Shown here: one piece after another, positions 1-12,958 of the stretch
Layout: each line of letters starts with the position of its first letter
Numbering within the stretch: the stretch's first letter is position 1
Assembly (NCBI GenBank): GCA_028023455.1
Contig: JAQFVV010012435.1
Span: 3,224,001-3,288,000 of the forward strand
Direction of reading: 5' to 3'
Source of the DNA: Epiperipatus broadwayi
Taxonomy: Eukaryota; Onychophora; Udeonychophora; Euonychophora; Peripatidae
Length of the DNA stretch: 64,000 bases
Translations under genes and position numbers: made by a program
The notes under the pieces: model-generated
Seen by the model: only the letters and a program-made list of their open reading frames with translations
Told to the model about the DNA's origin: nothing
The model's database searches: none

Positions 1-384
1 TTCACATTGAAAAGGTACTCTATGAAGCTTATCTTTGCCATTTCCAGTATCACATATCTTCTGAAAGAACTTATCAGTTGATTTTTTAAAACTTTTCATA
101 TGTGTTTGTTTGTGAATGTAGGAATTTTAAAAATGCATTTTTTTTATCAGAACAAAATATTGTTTATGTACAATTTAATGTATATAAAAGTAAAAATCTA
201 AAATCTTTCCAAACATGAAATATCAAACAGAAATCCTAAAATGTTATTTGCATAAAATACATATTAAAAAGATATAAAAAGTTTATATGAAATATAGTTA
301 ATGATGTCAAAACCTAATAGTTTGAAATTTTTCAATATAAGAAATGCAAAATCTTTAATTCGTGGAATAGATTTCATGGAAATT
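1..384. other. AT-rich non-coding stretch
   Basis: Simple AT-rich sequence with short A and T runs. No reading frame, RNA motif or repeat could be recognised before the RTE fragment that begins near 385. Confidence 0.5.
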
Positions 385-1155
385 ATTTAAGTCATTTAGA
401 TTTGCAGATGATGTAACTGTTTTTGCAAATAATGCTTTAGAGTTGCAGGAAATATGGTAGGAGTTATCAAATGAAAATAGGACTAAAGATAAATGTTAAA
501 AAGACTAAAGTAATGTTTAATGGATTTTCTCAAAATATAAAAATAAAGATTGATTATGATGAGTTAGAAAAAGTTAACAGTTACAAATACTTAGGTCAGA
601 TTATTAATACAGATAGAAACATAATGGATGAAATTAATCATAGAATTAAACTTGATTGGAGTGCTTTTAGTAGAAATAACTTAATACTAAAAGGAAATAT
701 GCCTATTTGTTTGAAAAGGAAGATTTTTAATAGGGTGTTTTACCAGTTTTGACTTATGGATCTGAGACTTGGACACTTAATAGAAACTATACAGAGACTT
801 CAAATCACTCAAAGAAATATGGAGAGATACATATTGGGAGTAACAAGAAGAGATCGAAAACACAATATATGGATAAGAGAACAAGCAGGTGTTATTGACC
901 TCATTGAAAAACTTAAAAGACTGGAGTTGGGTTAGACATATTGCTAGAAGAGATGATAATAGATAGACAATTGAAATCTTAAACTGGATTCCAAGAGATT
1001 GTAAAAGACCCAGAAAGAGACCACATGTGAAATGGATGAATGAAATAGGAAAGTTGTAGGGGTGATATGAAGAAGAAAAATTAAAGGTCAGAGAAGATGG
1101 ATTGAACTTGGAGAGACCTTCTTCCTGCAGTGGATTGATAATGGTTGATGATGAT
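385..1155 (+). pseudogene. RTE-type non-LTR retrotransposon, 5'-truncated 3' fragment
   Basis: This is the C-terminal part of an RTE-clade reverse transcriptase and its 3' end. It starts at the FADD catalytic box (DNA near 400-420) and keeps the conserved downstream block around YKYLGQIINTD (frame 471-752). After 752 the frame is broken by indels, but the DNA can be followed to the 3' end, where a GAT-rich tail (near 1135-1155) closes the element. It matches the same part of the longer minus-strand copy at 49488-52732, so the assignment rests on internal comparison and on the RT motifs. The truncation at the 5' side is what target-primed reverse transcription usually leaves. It cannot make protein. 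Confidence 0.85.
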
Positions 1156-1159
1156 ATAT

Positions 1160-2942
<1,783 letters not shown>

Positions 2943-3116
2943 ATAATTGAAATAATATTTTTAACGGTTTACAAACAATTACAAATAATCTTTAAATCCG
3001 CAGAAGTACTTTTGGTTACTTACTAACCTGCCTCTAGTAAGTAACCGAAAGTACTTCTGCGGATTTAAAGATTATTTGTAATTGTTTGTAAACGTTAAAA
3101 ATATTATTTCAATTAT
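2943..3116. repeat. Near-perfect hairpin (MITE-like) element
   Basis: The left arm 2943-3025 is almost exactly the reverse complement of the right arm 3035-3116, with a 9-base loop. Only one or two single-base indels or mismatches separate the arms over about 82 bases. It carries no coding sequence. The size and symmetry fit a fold-back MITE or a recent palindromic duplication. High arm identity suggests a young insertion. Confidence 0.85.
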
Positions 3117-3721
3117 ATATATATATAATCAAATGGTTAATCACTCAGTAGATCATGTGATGTTTAAACATCATAAGTGCAAGATTGAGTTTTGATTCAT
3201 AAATTAACTCTTAAGTCTGTCATTCTATCATATTGTGTTAAATACATAAAGTAAAAAGTTACTGGAAAAATTAGTTACTTGGTAGGTCAAATGATGTTAA
3301 AATGACCAATTGAGCTTAAAACCTTTAGCTTTCAAATTTGTTACTCTTGTACCATAATAAACTGCAAAAGCCAATCCTCCTGATTTTAATCTATCAGATA
3401 AACATAAAAGTATTTAGTTGGAGAAGAGTGCATTTTTATTTCTATATGTATTCATATTACACATTTTTTTGTTATTATTATTGTCTATTTATGAAAGGAA
3501 AGTTTGTTTTATATTTAAATTAGAAATGCATTTATTAAAAATATTCACTGATGTTTACATTTTCATGCAATTTTTATTTAACTGAAAAATTGTCACAACA
3601 ATGTATTGTTATGTTTGTGAAATTTACTTGAGTATTTTTTGATTCTAATGTTTTAGAATAATTATTATTTATGTAACTAAAGTTCTCATTTATGTTTACT
3701 TATTTTTAATAAATTTTATTA
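3117..3721. other. AT-rich stretch with a possible old SINE remnant
   Basis: Mostly featureless. A segment near 3134-3200 (around CAGTAGATCATGTGATG) resembles one near 4925-5000 and may be a worn SINE family member. No gene is visible. Confidence 0.3.
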
Positions 3722-3990
3722 GTCTTCCCATTTTGAACTATTACCAATCTACTGCAAAGTGAAGGTCTCTCAAACTTAATTCACTTCATTCAATCCATAG
3801 TTTTTTCTTTTTCATATTATTTATTTATCTACTTTACACATGGTCTCTTTCTAGGTCTTTTAAAATCTCATAGAAACTAGTTTAATATTCTAATTATTTA
3901 ATGTTGTCAATAATGCCTGTTTATGCTCCTATCCATGTATTTCAATTTGAACTCTCAATGCAGTAACATTTTCCATATTTTGCTAAATTG
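3722..3990 (-). pseudogene. RTE 3' end fragment
   Basis: The minus strand matches the 3' terminal part of the RTE copy at 49488-52732, including the segment that reads on the plus strand as a GAAGGTCTCTC-like block and the later TCTCTTTCTAGGTCTTTTA block. It is heavily diverged and short, and no open frame survives. Confidence 0.65.
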
Positions 3991-6216
3991 TCTTATGCTT
4001 TTGTAATGCTTTTGTATTAAATCAGCAAAACTTTAGGTATATAAGTAAGTATTAATTCCTAATTGTTATAGTAATATGGCATCTACACATGCTCTGTTTA
4101 ATTATATCTGATCTTATCTAGTCCTATGATGTTATATAGAGTATGTAATAAAATTCTCAAATTAAAGTGCAAGAGAAAGACTTTGAAAAGATAAAAACTG
4201 CCATCTTATCTTTGTACCTAAATTCAATTATATAGGCCAATTTAAAGCATTTTGAAGTGATATTTTAATATCATCTAATATTAACCATCTGGAAATTTGT
4301 AAACATTGCTGGGGTTAATAATATAAATAAACATAATAGAAATGATCTATTTAATTGAATTTAAATACAATGATAATTTGGCCATTGTTATCTTTTCAAT
4401 GACTCTATCTTTCACTTTGTTTGAGAGTTTTGTGCATACTCTATATAACATCATAGAGCTAGACATGATTAAACAGTGCATTTGTAGACAGCTGATTAGC
4501 ATCTGATTTAGAATTACTAATAAAACTGTGCTGGTAAATAATGTTGTCAAGTACGTTTATAAGTGAGTATTGTATATGTTGTCAATAACTTTTTTTTACT
4601 TAATAAATAGATTCTAAAAAAATAAAAGATTGAATTTCTTGTTTGGATGGAAATTGATGTTATCAGATCTTCAGAATTCCTTCCCTTTCTGAATTTTCTT
4701 TTTCTTTTTAAAATAAAAACTCATTACTAAAAATGTTTGTTATGCTTTAATATAGTTTATTTATTAAACAAGTTTGCTAACTCAGAAATTTTTTTCAAGT
4801 CATAGTAGAGAATTTTTGGTGAATCTATGATTTGACATTAGTTTAATGCAATCTTATCTAAGTTCTCTGCACACATAAATATTTGTTAATCCAGAACAGA
4901 GTATAAAATGGTACAAAAAAGATTGAATGGTTAGTTGCTTGGAAGGTCACGTGACATTTAAGCATCAGAAATGATAACTTCAAATTTGATCTTTAGATAA
5001 AGTGGAAATCTAAGTGCTAATTTTTGATTAATACATATCTTACTTTAAACTTTTAGGAGAAAACAAGATTGGTAACTCAAAAGAATTTTATTCAATACAT
5101 AAATTGTCATTACCCATCTTATTTCAGCATACAGCATTATGTTTTTTCAATGTTAAATTTGATACTTCTGTGGAAAACATAATAACATTTGATTATTAAT
5201 AAATAATTTTTCATTTCATATGTAAGAGAAATTTTGTGATGGAGGATAAGCATTACCTTAATCTTGGCCAAGGAATGTAGGTCTCTACAGTTATCATAAA
5301 ACTGAAGACAACAACAAATATACACAAAGACATTGAATTAGATTCAAAATACTAAAATGTTTTTGAATTTTAGTCTGATAGCTAAAGAAGTAAATGACAA
5401 TTTATGAATACAGGTGCATTAAATTAAATCCAATTGATAAATGCTATAAGCTAAACACTATACTGATGATATGGATTACACAGCACTGAATAATGATTTA
5501 TAAAGCACTACCATCTGCTAGCTATTGTTTACTCAAGTTTATCTAGATGGCAAAACTGCAGTAAGAAAATCAATTTGCTATCAAAATGTATTAAAAGAAT
5601 AGCGAAAATAAGTAAAGTGGATTTAGAAAATCATAAATTAAAATTCTGTGTGTTTTAATATTATTCTTTTAAATAGTATTTTTAGAAGGATTTAAAAAAA
5701 AAAAAAAAACAAATTTTAAAACCTTAACATATTTACGGATTTGTCTGCATTTTTATTGAATTTTAAAATAAAATTAAGAATACAAAAGCATATTTATTTA
5801 TAACAAACTTGTAAATATTGAATTTCTATAAAATGTATTATTTTTTTCTTCTGCTTAAACTACTCTTTTGCTGTTTATATGGAAACTTGAAATAGTTGTG
5901 TGTTATTTAATTTCCTTTATGAAACTGTTATTCCTAGAAGAAAGGAAACAGAGGAGATTACTGAAGGTTTAGACAGTCATTAGGAGATAAAAAAAAACTT
6001 AAAAAAAAAAAATTTAAAAATTATTTATTAAGTAAAAATGTTCGTTATTTGTGAAAGTTTAAAATACTTTGTTTTAAAAAAGTAGTTTTATAAATATAGT
6101 GAGGAAGAAAAAAAATATTTGCTGCTGAGATTGGTGTCTTCTATTTATATATAATGATTATTTGCTATCAATTCTACTTCAAACCCTGGTAATCATATGA
6201 GTAGTATTTCTCCGTA
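3991..6216. other. AT-rich non-coding stretch
   Basis: About 2.2 kb with poly-A and poly-T runs (for example near 5692-5710 and 5990-6012). Small open frames occur by chance and look like nothing known. A worn repeat similar to 3134-3200 lies near 4925-5000. Confidence 0.45.
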
Positions 6217-6329
6217 ATTTTTTTTTTTTATAAGTGTCATAGCATCGACCGGGATGCGAACCCGCAACCCGGGCAACTGCCTGCAAGTGCAAGGCAGTCG
6301 CGCTGACCTCTCGACCACCAATGCAAGAC
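6217..6329 (-). mobile_element. tRNA-derived SINE, family A copy 1
   Basis: On the minus strand there is an A-box-like TGGTCGAGAGG, a B box GGGTTCGCATCC, the ending ATGCTATGACA and an A-rich tail (T run at 6219-6229 on the plus strand). The body is about 100 bases, so it is little more than a tRNA-like head plus tail. The same family occurs at seven other sites in the window. Confidence 0.85.
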
Positions 6330-6587
6330 TATTGATGTTTAAATTGTTCAGAAATACATTTAATTATTGTAAAGTTTATCCATCTTATTGCCAGTCACCT
6401 TCTTTCTCTCTTATCATCAATCATTCCAAGAATTGTACATGTTCTAATAAATGATATGATGAATATAAGTCCATATCAACAGTATCATTTTTGTTTCAAA
6501 GAAAAGTTCAGTTCTACAATTTAAAAGCATTAACATTTTTTTGTTATAATTACTTTCTACTTAATTTTTATATAGTCATAAGAAACA
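6330..6587. other. AT-rich spacer
   Basis: No feature is recognised between the SINE and the LINE fragment. Confidence 0.4.
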
Positions 6588-7247
6588 ATGTGATGTGATG
6601 TGATGCCTTATGTCTTCGCCTTTATTGGCACCAGTAATCTCTCAACCACTATGCCCAGAGAAACCTGTTGCCACTTTACTTTCCCTTTCCCTTCCCACCC
6701 TAAATTTTCCTCCATATTCTTCTCTATTCTGCTCCATTCCATCTCCGTAACATCAACTTTGTCCACTTAATGGCCTTTATATCTAGACCCCCTCCTATCT
6801 TTTCTCAAACTCACCATAAAAACCAATAACCCACTTTCTGTGTAATTACTTTGTTTATATTTACCTCCCCATAACTTCATTATTTGTAGCCTTTCTGCTT
6901 CTATGCATTTACATTCAATTAACAGATGCCTAAAATTTTCCATGCCTTCCTTACATAATTTGAAAACTAAATTATCCACATTTTTTCATTTATGTGTATA
7001 TTTCTTTGTTGCTATTGGTTCTGTTCAAGCTTTACAGTAAACTACTTTCCTAGTTATTATCAAAATTAACTCTTACTCAACATGCTGTTTACTTTTATAT
7101 ATATTTAAACTCTTTTTATTCTCTATACTAGTTCTCTATCTCTCCTACTCCTGATTTTTTATTAATCCATATATTCTTTTATCCTATTTTTGCCACTATA
7201 ACACTCAACAATTTTCCTAACACAATTGTCACATCTTTTGGACAAAT
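6588..7247 (-). pseudogene. Non-LTR retrotransposon 3' end, tandem copy 1
   Basis: The minus strand encodes the tail of a non-LTR RT polyprotein. A cysteine/histidine cluster (CKEGMENFRHLLIECKC, frame 6767-6979) resembles the C-terminal zinc-finger-like segment common in LINE polyproteins. The 3' end has an ATCACATC repeat tail (plus strand GATGTGATG near 6590-6604). It matches the start of the adjacent copy at 7248 and stops where that copy's tail begins. It is a different element from the RTE copies here. The clade is not resolved. Confidence 0.7.
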
Positions 7248-8121
7248 ATAATGTGATGTGATATACTGTAGCTTCTCCTTAAATGGAGTCAGGAATCTCT
7301 CAACAATTATGCTCAGAGAAACCTGTTAGCCACTTTATTTTTCATTTCCCATTCAAAGTTTTTCCATATTCTGCTCCATCCCATTTCCACAACATAATCT
7401 TTGTCCACTCTATTGCCTTTATATCTAAATCCCCCTTATCTTTTCCCAAACCCAGCATAAAAACCAATAATCCACTTTCTATATAATCCCTTTTTTATAT
7501 TTATTCTTCCATAATTTCTGTTTTCAAACATTTACATTCAATTAACAGATGCTTAATATTTTCTATTCCTTCCTTACATAATTTATAGACTAAATAACTC
7601 ATATTTTTCCACTTACATGTATATTCTTTTGTTGCTAAAGATCCCATTTGAGCCATAAACAATAAACTACTTTCCTTACTATTATCATATATTAACTTGC
7701 ACCTAATATTCTGTTTATTTATATATAGATTTAAACTCTTTTTATTCTCCATACTAGTTCTCTATCTCTCTAACTCCATATTCTTTATTAATTAATCTAT
7801 TCTTTTATCTCATTCCTTACCACTACAACAATCAACAATCCTCCTAACACAATCATCCCATCTTTTGCACAAATATACTGATATAAATTCTTTATCCAAA
7901 TCTTTTGCATACTGCATTACCTTTCTCACCCATCTTCTTACCCGCCCTTTACTCATAACCCAATTAAATACTATTTTGGTTATTCTTTTATTATCCATAA
8001 ACTGCAATCTACCAAACATTTTGATTTTACTTTTTGTATCTCTCATATGAAAACTTGACCATTCCATTTCCCGTTGAATTGCATCCCTCGCTATCCATAA
8101 ATCTGCATCCAATTCTGCCAT
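7248..8121 (-). pseudogene. Non-LTR retrotransposon 3' end, tandem copy 2
   Basis: This is the longer of two head-to-tail copies. From 8121 downward it encodes a basic, tryptophan-containing segment (frame 7810-8121, 103 residues, with RVRRWVRK), then after a frame break the Cys/His cluster CKEGIENIKHLLIECKC (frame 7501-7752). The order of a basic segment followed by a Cys/His tail is typical of LINE polyprotein C-termini. No reverse-transcriptase core is present, so the copy is 5'-truncated and dead. Its tail abuts copy 1. Confidence 0.7.
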
Positions 8122-8189
8122 CTAGAATATGCTTAATTAATCAAGTGCTGCTAAAAAGTAATATTAAACACCTATCAAGTAATACCTTA

Positions 8190-8241
8190 TCCATAACTCC
8201 AGACTTGTTTCTGGCTTAAACCCTTCATCAGAGAAGGAGTT
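8190..8241 (-). ncRNA. Hammerhead ribozyme motif, copy 1 (weak stem II)
   Basis: On the minus strand the core reads CTGATGA (8225-8231), then GAAA (8208-8211), then GTC (8202-8204) as the cleavage triplet. Stem II (AGG...CCA) is short and helix III (ACAAGT) is no longer a perfect palindrome. Stem I has a few pairs with a U-U at the first position. It is probably a decaying copy of the family seen intact at 53328-53368. Confidence 0.55.
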
Positions 8242-9050
8242 TAGATCTGGATTTACAACAGCTGAATCTTTATACCTGCTGCATTCTTCATCCAGGTAGA
8301 CAAATGGAAAACATTTTTCATATTTTGAATCTAAGCCAACTTGCAAATATGGAAACTTATTCAGGGATGTGAGTAGAATAGTACTGGACAAGAATTTATT
8401 TTACTTATTTAATGATTATTTAAGCTTAGGGTTATATCAGGTAGAAATAAATAGTTTACCCCTGAAAAACATTGTTTATATTGGAGTCAAGTAATGTTTC
8501 TTGGCTATAGTGCATTGTAATGGCTTTGATTTATATTAAGGTAAAACTATAAGCAAAATAATATCATGACATGTAACACTTTTATATAAACTTATAAAAC
8601 ATCATGCATCATACATTATAAAAGATTTGTTAAATTGTATTAAAATTAGCTTGGAAACCATAATTCTAACCACACAGTATCCATTTTAACCACTACTAAA
8701 TGTTTGTATTGCCAGCAGTTTCTGAACATAAAAAAACAATTCTAAACCTATTTAAGACTTGAAAAAATGTTTGATGTTCATCTGATCTAAATTCAACCTT
8801 AGATCTTGACCACATAATAAGTAATGTGTGAGCCATTATGCTACAAGACCCTTCAATATCTTGAACAGATCTGTAATGTACTAGAAAATTAAAAAAAAAG
8901 CAGGATATTCTATAATAATTACAAATATTGCAGTTGATCAAATTCTTTCTGAACCAGAGAATTGAGTGGGCTATAATTTTTGATAATATTAACAGTCAAT
9001 AAACATCACATGACTATCACCTGTTATGCTTGTGTATAACTGTTGTTAAA
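8242..9050. other. AT-rich non-coding stretch
   Basis: No gene or recognised repeat, apart from sequence next to the ribozyme copy that may belong to the same element. Confidence 0.4.
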
Positions 9051-9219
9051 CAGGCAAAACTCATTATATTGCTCTCTGACGAAGGCCACAAGCCAGAAAC
9101 TAGTCTGGGGATATTGGATGAGTAGGCACTAGATGGGAATTTTATGCACTAAGCCTTCTGACATCCATTGATTACTCTAGCTTGCTCTGTGTGACAATAT
9201 ATATAGTGAGTTTTGCCTG
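9051..9219 (+). mobile_element. Hammerhead-carrying short element with inverted ends
   Basis: A 169-bp unit starts CAGGCAAAACTC (9051) and ends in its reverse complement GAGTTTTGCCTG (9208-9219). It contains the ribozyme motif at 9071-9111. Its body (TGAGTAGGCA..., TTTTATGCAC..., CATTGATTA) is shared with units at 48722-48890 (minus) and 53309-53480 (plus). There is no protein. The size and ribozyme fit an animal retrozyme-like or Penelope-derived non-autonomous element; the inverted ends are unusual for those. Confidence 0.65.
9071..9111 (+). ncRNA. Hammerhead ribozyme motif, copy 2
   Basis: CTGACGA (9076-9082), stem II around GGC/GCC with loop CACAA, GAAA (9096-9099), palindromic helix III ACTAGT, and cleavage triplet GTC (9103-9105) are all present. 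Stem I is weaker than in the best copies, with U-U at the first pair. The core fits the consensus CUGANGA...GAAA...NUH. Confidence 0.75.
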
Positions 9220-9837
9220 CTTTAATTTTAACTGTGATGATTAGTGCCATATTTTGTTGTATTTTTGTTCTAAATAAATATCTGATTAGAGATCTGTGAT
9301 TTCTTTATCATAATATACTTTTTTAGTATTGCTTATAGATATAAGCAAAATGAATTAAACTATTATAATGATTATATTGGGTATATACACTGTGATCAGC
9401 TATAATAAATGATTTTGTAATGAATATATGATAGAATGAACACTGTTTTCTACTAAATTAAGATTTTTACATTAACATCAATTTTACAATGACTGCTATT
9501 AGCTGATATAGCATTGGTATATGCAAAAATTTTAAAGCATTTCTATTTCAATTAGAGTATCAGACATCCTTATCTTACTTTGCAAAACTTAGTTACTTGT
9601 TTAGTTCACTATAAACTTTTAGTAATGAAAATACTGTATAGATTTTAAAAATTATTCTGCTATATACGTATATAATTTTACTCCTGAGCTAAAAAACATT
9701 AAAAAGTTAATTATTGTAGCAATTAAAAAACAAAATCCGTTTCTATGTGATTTTATATAATTTTATCAGAATAAACTGTTTAACTTTTCTTTTCAAATTT
9801 ATGTATACCTTATTTAAAAAAGAGTGAGAAAGTGCCC
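9220..9837. other. AT-rich non-coding stretch
   Basis: Nothing recognised. Confidence 0.4.
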
Positions 9838-9936
9838 TATGTGTTTTGGTGCAGTGGTAGAGTGTTTAATTGAGAAGAGTATAAGGGTCTCAGATCAATT
9901 CCAGGCCTGGCATTTCTGACACTCAAATTTCAGCCA
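9838..9936 (+). mobile_element. tRNA-derived SINE, family B copy 1
   Basis: An A-box-like TGGTGCAGTGGTAGAG (about 9848) and B-box-like CAGATCAATTCC (9891-9902) sit about 35 bases apart, followed by CTGACACTC. Related copies lie on the minus strand at 15384-15472 and 15513-15603. It is diverged from any working tRNA. Confidence 0.6.
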
Positions 9937-11388
9937 TTTGACCTTTCATGTTGTATAATGATCAAATGAAAAACATTCACAGCAGTGTTATTGGAAGTCA
10001 CATCATTTTAGGTTTGTTTATTTTAAGGACTTTTCACAAGATTAAAATTACTTATTATGTTTTCACTAAGAAAATATGGTTTAAACTTTTCAAATTTACT
10101 ATAATACAAGGAAGCATGGGAAATTGCAATTAATAAAACAGAATCTTGTCTCTTATTATAAAAAAATTGGAATATTTAAATGTTTCACTTACATAACAAA
10201 GTACATTTATTTAAGAATGCAACATTTCAACTGCAAAATGCTCATGCTTAGCACAATATAAAATTTTGAATTTAAATTATTTTACCTTTTCTTAACTCAT
10301 TTATAATGAGCTTATAAATATACAATTTCTACTGTAAAAGTTTACTAAGTTTTGTATTATTTTTACACTATTGATTTTGTATATATTTCTTCTATGTGGA
10401 TGTTTTTCTTGGTTAGTAAATTTGTTCTAGGATATGACCCCAGAGCAGACTACTACTATTTATATATATTTCAATGTATTGCTGGAGTGAACAGAAGCTA
10501 TAACAAATTAGCTTTTGCATCTATTTTTATTTAATGCAGCAGTCCTCTCTACATATTATAACACCCTTGTGATTCTAGTGTGCATGTATTTAGCACAATA
10601 ATAAATGTTCTCCATCCCAATTTATAATCTAATTTTAAATATTAAAATTGTGAAATAAAGTAGGACAAGGAAAAAGCACATAATAATTTAGTTGGATGGC
10701 TTAATTGGTTAAGCTTTGGATGTTATCACCTGAATTATACTTAAAACTACTTAGATATAGGCAACTTATGGCATACATACATTATTAATTTTAAAATTAC
10801 TAATATATATTTTAAAAATTATGAAACCTAGTTTTTTGCTTATTTATTTTTCATTCTGTAACTAAGATTAAATATGATGTAGTACAAAATCATCCAGGAA
10901 ATTTACTATTGTTTTACAATGCTTTATTACCCTCTTTTACAGTTTCCAGTTTTGATTGCTCAAGCAATCTTCTAGAACATAATACAAACATATGAATATA
11001 AATATACATAAACATATAATTTACATTCTATATATACATCTTATAATCATCATCTATTTATTACCTTTTAAATATTATATAATTTTTTTACTTTTTTTAC
11101 ATCCTATATTTATTAATTAAAACTTCCTATACATATATTTTATTTTTATTCTTTATTTTATTTTATTCTTATTACTCTTTAAATACTTAACTCTAACTTA
11201 ATATCTTTTATATTTTACATTATTATTATTTATTTTATTAACAATCAATATTTATAATTTATTCATTCAATAATTTATAATTTATTTTCATCTATAATAT
11301 TATTATTTTAAACATATTTTAACCCACCTTTTATATCTTCTAACTTCAACTGCTAAATTCAAATTTTAAAAATTTACCATTATACTTT
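9937..11388. other. AT-rich stretch; distal part G-poor, possible old Penelope 3' flank
   Basis: No gene is visible. From about 10950 the plus strand becomes strikingly poor in G. That matches the composition of the older Penelope-like remnant at 13908-14575, so this may be its 3' side, split by the younger insertion. Confidence 0.35.
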
Positions 11389-11421
11389 TAAATGTGGTTT
11401 TATTTTCTCCTTATTTGTAAT
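11389..11421. repeat. 33-bp direct repeat, left copy (target-site duplication)
   Basis: This matches 13875-13907 base for base. The pair brackets the Penelope-like element exactly, with its 3' end on this side, so it is best read as a target-site duplication. Confidence 0.85.
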
Positions 11422-11581
11422 AATAGAAATACTTGATTGTAAATTAGAGAAAAAAATCTAGTTTAACAATAATAATAATAAATTTTGGCTGAACGTTTTC
11501 GAGGAACCATGCCTCATATTCATAGCCTTCTTGAAAAATGTGATAAATATATGTAAATTAGAATATTCAAATGAGTTACTG

Positions 11582-12948
11582 TTATGTAGCCCATTTTTTT
11601 GAAATGTCGAAGCACGTGTCTCTTCTATTGATTGCATGGATGTCTTTGTTGATGTAGAATGCCTCTTTTATTTTTCTCCTGTAGTCGTTTGGTTCTGAGC
11701 ATAAAATAACGGGGTTGGCGGGTATGAAGTTGTGGCCTGATTGTTTAGTGTGTTCAAAAAACGCAGAAGATGTGCTGCTGTTCGCTTGGGCTCTGTTGTA
11801 GGTGTACCGATGTTGAGCCAATCTGGTGTTAACTGTGGCTTTCGTTTCCCCATAATATGTGGCGTGGCATCCGGCCTGGGGGCAGGCAATAGAGTATACC
11901 ACGTGTGGGGTGAGCGCTGGATCGATATAGTCCTTGGAGTTATTAATCAATCTGTTGGAGTTGGGTGGTGTTCTGAATATTATGCTGAATTTGTTGTTTA
12001 AGGTTTTCATTAGTTTGCTGGATATTTTAGGGATATAGGGAACCGTTATTCTGGGCAGATTGGTGCGAGGTAATTTATCATTTATTGTGCTATTGAATTT
12101 CATGACTTTTCTCCTAATGGTTTTGTATTTGAATCCTGCTGCTAATAGGTCTTTAATGTAATTGTTTGTATTTTCCTTCCTATGCACTTCGTATTTACAC
12201 AAATGATAGTTTCTAAACATAAATGCTTTGAGACCTGCGAATTTGTGCGATGCGGATGATTTAGAGTTAGGATGGATGCAGCTTCGGATTTCGAATGGTT
12301 TAACAATCATTTTGTAGTCTATTGAGTGGCGGTTTCTTGATAAGGAAAGGTCGAGATATTTGAGTTCATTATTGTTTTCATATATGATAGAGAAAGATAG
12401 TTTAGTTGTACTTTGTAAATCGTGTTGTATATTTAAAATATTATTTTTAGATGTTATAACGAAAATATCGTCTACATATCGTATATATGTAAAGTCTGGG
12501 TTAGTGTTGAAATATTTTGGAATGATGGATTGCTCATATTTGTTTAAATATATGCTGGATAATACGCCACTAATAGGGAGGCCCATGGGCCAACCATCTT
12601 GCATTGTGTACCATTTATCTTCGAAAAGAGTGAAAATATGGGAGTCAAGCCATGTCAGGAAAGCCATAATGAATTTAATTCTCTCATTAGGGCCAGATAT
12701 TCGTAGCAGCTCTTCCTGTATAATTTGGATGGATGCTTTTCTATTGATTGATCCATATAATTCCTTCACATCCATCGTGGCCATAACAGAGCTATGAGAG
12801 ATTTGTGTGTTTTTAATTTTGGAAATGAATTGAAAAGATGAGTTTATTGTATAAGAGCCGAAATTAAGGCAGTCTATTATTAATTGATTGACTAATTTGG
12901 CAGTGTGAAATAATGCACACCAGCGAAATCCATCATTAATCTAAGCGG
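11582..12948 (-). CDS. PLE reverse transcriptase (palm) and GIY-YIG endonuclease, 3' part
   Basis: The open frame runs from an in-frame stop near 12948 down to 11582; its first Met is at 12784 (400 residues from there). It would copy element RNA at a nicked target and cut the target with its endonuclease. Counted from that Met: motif A is MDVKELYGS (residues 4-12), then GWPMGLPISG (64-73), the catalytic YVDD (103-106), a basic linker, and a GIY-YIG domain at about 296-400 with VYSI and YYGET as the two halves of the name motif. A catalytic Arg/Glu region follows and the end is KEAFYINKDIHAINRRD-like, as in other PLEs. Cys301 and Cys306 lie inside the motif spacer. The Met at 12784 is not a real start: the frame continues upstream into RT fingers. 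Frameshifts separate it from the 5' part, so this copy is probably inactive. Confidence 0.88.
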
Positions 12949-12958
12949 TTCGCCTGGT

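Noticed and set aside
11741-12001. Plus-strand frames inside the Penelope-like element (also 12360-12797 and 13164-13502)
   Set aside because: They lie antisense to a well-supported RT and endonuclease frame.
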